Shown piece by piece: positions 62,013-64,000 of a DNA stretch of 64,000 nt. Below the pieces are notes generated by a model that ran no database searches, was not told where the DNA came from, and saw nothing but the letters and a program-made list of their open reading frames with translations. Each line of letters begins with the position of its first letter. Position 1 is the first letter of the stretch. The position numbers were made by a program, and so were the translations under genes. This DNA is from Vibrio sp. AND4 (GTDB lineage Bacteria > Pseudomonadota > Gammaproteobacteria > Enterobacterales > Vibrionaceae): NCBI RefSeq assembly GCF_000171815.1, contig NZ_ABGR01000004.1, positions 212,202-276,201 on the forward strand. The letters are read 5' to 3'.

Positions 62013-64000
62013 ATGAAAAGGATATCACTATTACTTGGGACTTTGGCAGCGAGCGCCTACGCACAGGCGGCTCCTTTCGATACGTGTCCAAGCAAGGCAT
62101 ACCTATTTCAGTCAACCCCAGTCCAAATCTATGGCGTCAACTTGGTAACGGGTTCAACGACCCTATTAGAGGACGACACTGGATTGGCTTCGGGGATAAA
62201 CGGCGTAGGTTTTAACTTCACTGATCGATATATTTATGGCTATGACACGACGAACATGAAAATCGTTAGGTTGGGTCAAGACTTTCAGGCCGAGACGCTC
62301 AATGTTTCAGGCTTGTCTACCTCTTACACGTTTTACGTAGGTGACGTCTACGACCATGTCTACTACTTATACCGCAAAGGCGAGGGCCTGTTTTCGATAG
62401 ATCTCTCTCCTTTAGATACAGACCCTAATGCGACGCTCAACATTGTACAAATAACTTCAACAGCAACCATTACCCTCACGGATTTTGCTTTTCACCCGGG
62501 TAATGGCTCCCTTTTCGGTATCGATAATAACTCGGGCATTCTGTATGAGTTTGACCCCAGCAACGGCAACGCGACCGCGGTCGGCGATACTGGCGAAACA
62601 GGCACATTTGGTGCAGGCTATTTTGACGTCAATGGCAACTATTACGTGTCACGAAATCAAGACGGTAAGATCTATCGGGTAGACTTGTCTGCGGGCAACG
62701 CAGCCAACATTGCTGCGGGCATTGTACCTGCTGTTGAATTTGTCTCTAACGGCCCAAGCTCAAACCAAAATGATGGTGCTCGATGTGCGAATGCGCCCGT
62801 CATTGATGAAGACGACCCTATCGATTTTGGTGATGCCCCCGACACCTACAGCACCACACTCGCATCCAATGGCCCAAGACATGAAATCGACGATATCACT
62901 TGGTTAGGTACGTTAGAGCCAGATGGTGATGCTGATGGCCAAGCGGATGACAACGCTGTAGGAGTGGCGGATGAAGATGGGGTTGGGTTCGTATCGGCTC
63001 TTGATCCGGGTTTGAGCTCCATCATTAATGTCACCGCATCTACATCAGGGTATCTCTCTGCGTGGTTTGACTGGAATCGCGATGGCGACTTCGATGACGC
63101 CGGCGAACAAGTCTTTACCGACGAGGCGCTCTCTGCTGGTAACAATCCGCTTCCATTTGTGGTTTCGACCGCCGCAACAGCAGGCGCAAGCTGGAGTCGA
63201 TTCCGCTTTAGTCAACAAACTGGCTTGAATTACTTCGGCGGCTCTACTTCAGGTGAGGTGGAAGACCACCCAATTACTATCACTGGCAACGGCTACACAG
63301 TGGAATATTTCCCGAGCGCAGAAGACTACGCCACCGTCGCGTACGAGGATAATTGGCCTTATACCGCCGATTATGACATGAATGACGTGGTAGTGGAGTT
63401 CCGCATCACAGAAACCAGCCTTGCGAGTCACGTTGAAAACATCCACATAACCGGTAACTTAGCTGCTTATGGTGCGAGTTACAAAAACGGTTTCGCCATA
63501 CGGTTACCAGGTATTTCACGAAGCATCATAGAAAATGGCCTCACTACCTTGTCCTTCAATGGCGTAGAGCAGGCATCAAACGGGTTGGAAAGCATTTCTG
63601 ACGAAGCCATTTTCATCATCAGTGAAGATCTGAGTGAATACGCCACTAGCAGCTGTGACTACTTCCGAACTGAATCTGGCTGCAATGACAGTGTCTCACT
63701 TAACTTTACCCTCAACGTTTACTTCACCGAAGATTCCGACCGCTCAGGGATACAAGCCATGCCATATGACCCGTTTATCTTCGCGACCCCAGGGGCTTAT
63801 CATGGTGAAGGCATTACCTTCCAACCTGGTCGTGCGTGGGAAGTACACTTAGCAGACCAAGCACCAACAGAGCAGTTTGACGACCAAAACCTGTTCGGCC
63901 TCGGTGTTGATGACAGTGACCCTGCGCAGAGTAAATACTTCAAAACTGCAAACAACTTACCTTGGGCACTCCTGATAGTAGAAGATTGGAATTGGCCGCT
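62013..64000 (+). CDS. Secreted LruC-domain protein, 3' end beyond the window
   Basis: At least 662 residues are visible. Signal peptide MKRISLLLGTLAASAYA, AGAGGG upstream. Residues about 20-260 form repetitive beta strands like a DUF6923/PQQ-type propeller (SLFGIDNNSGILYEFDPSNG). A GEVTS-type motif follows (SAWFDWNRDGDFDDAGEQVF, then GEVEDHPI), then the start of the LruC domain (YEDNWPYTADYDMNDVVVEF). Such proteins are exported to the surface in Vibrio and relatives; function not established. The gene continues to the right. Confidence 0.75.
   Translation, partial: MKRISLLLGTLAASAYAQAAPFDTCPSKAYLFQSTPVQIYGVNLVTGSTTLLEDDTGLASGINGVGFNFTDRYIYGYDTTNMKIVRLGQDFQAETLNVSGLSTSYTFYVGDVYDHVYYLYRKGEGLFSIDLSPLDTDPNATLNIVQITSTATITLTDFAFHPGNGSLFGIDNNSGILYEFDPSNGNATAVGDTGETGTFGAGYFDVNGNYYVSRNQDGKIYRVDLSAGNAANIAAGIVPAVEFVSNGPSSNQNDGARCANAPVIDEDDPIDFGDAPDTYSTTLASNGPRHEIDDITWLGTLEPDGDADGQADDNAVGVADEDGVGFVSALDPGLSSIINVTASTSGYLSAWFDWNRDGDFDDAGEQVFTDEALSAGNNPLPFVVSTAATAGASWSRFRFSQQTGLNYFGGSTSGEVEDHPITITGNGYTVEYFPSAEDYATVAYEDNWPYTADYDMNDVVVEFRITETSLASHVENIHITGNLAAYGASYKNGFAIRLPGISRSIIENGLTTLSFNGVEQASNGLESISDEAIFIISEDLSEYATSSCDYFRTESGCNDSVSLNFTLNVYFTEDSDRSGIQAMPYDPFIFATPGAYHGEGITFQPGRAWEVHLADQAPTEQFDDQNLFGLGVDDSDPAQSKYFKTANNLPWALLIVEDWNWP

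Overview
The window looks like a Vibrio chromosome, probably the Harveyi clade (inferred from gene content and protein similarity; no rRNA or other marker is present to settle the species). About 12 kb of ordinary chromosome on the right (52299-64000) carries guaC, a PAS protein, a receiver-CheC-like fusion, a YdhF-type reductase, clcA, folE, moeA-moeB and the start of a secreted LruC-domain protein. Everything to the left of guaC is mobile DNA stacked at the 3' end of that gene.

The mobile part has three blocks. (A) 1-3264: the tail of an island with a WYL-like / GHKL ATPase / STAS-like (DUF4325) operon and an intact tyrosine integrase. (B) About 3375-15450: a defence island with a complete type I Zorya operon (zorABCD, 12927-5192), a two-gene membrane-protein unit, and decayed restriction genes (hsdR-like and DUF262/DUF1524-like remnants). 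It ends in an integrase 3' fragment and a duplicated guaC 3' fragment. (C) About 15450-52550: a P2-like prophage of about 37 kb, related in style to the Vibrio K139/kappa phages, ending in its own integrase and in the 3' part of the functional guaC. The integrase-terminator-guaC 3' segment at 14889-15450 is repeated at about 52010-52547, which places the crossover inside the guaC coding sequence: each element seems to bring its own guaC 3' end.

The prophage reads, from right to left: integrase; an AT-rich cargo zone (EVE-HNH nuclease, small membrane proteins, ParA-like three-gene operon); CI/Cox switch; CII-like regulator; early genes; replication initiator gpA; a LexA-box gene; Ogr activator; a two-gene cargo unit resembling a membrane-active toxin with immunity protein, preceded by a perfect CRP-type palindrome; portal and terminase (rightward); then, leftward, scaffold, capsid, terminase small subunit, head and tail completion, sheath, tube, lysis cassette, tail chaperone with a -1 slippery site, tape measure, baseplate, fibres and hub. 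Two DUF285 repeat proteins lie next to the left attachment site. The scaffold/protease gene gpO is split by a frameshift, so the prophage may be defective.

Regulation ties the mobile part together. Both intact integrases and a 72-residue prophage gene have near-consensus LexA boxes (CTGT-N8-ACAG), so DNA damage probably triggers integrase expression and prophage induction. The cargo is dominated by defence and competition genes: Zorya, EVE-HNH, the candidate ParA operon, the candidate GHKL/STAS operon, and the toxin/immunity-like pair.
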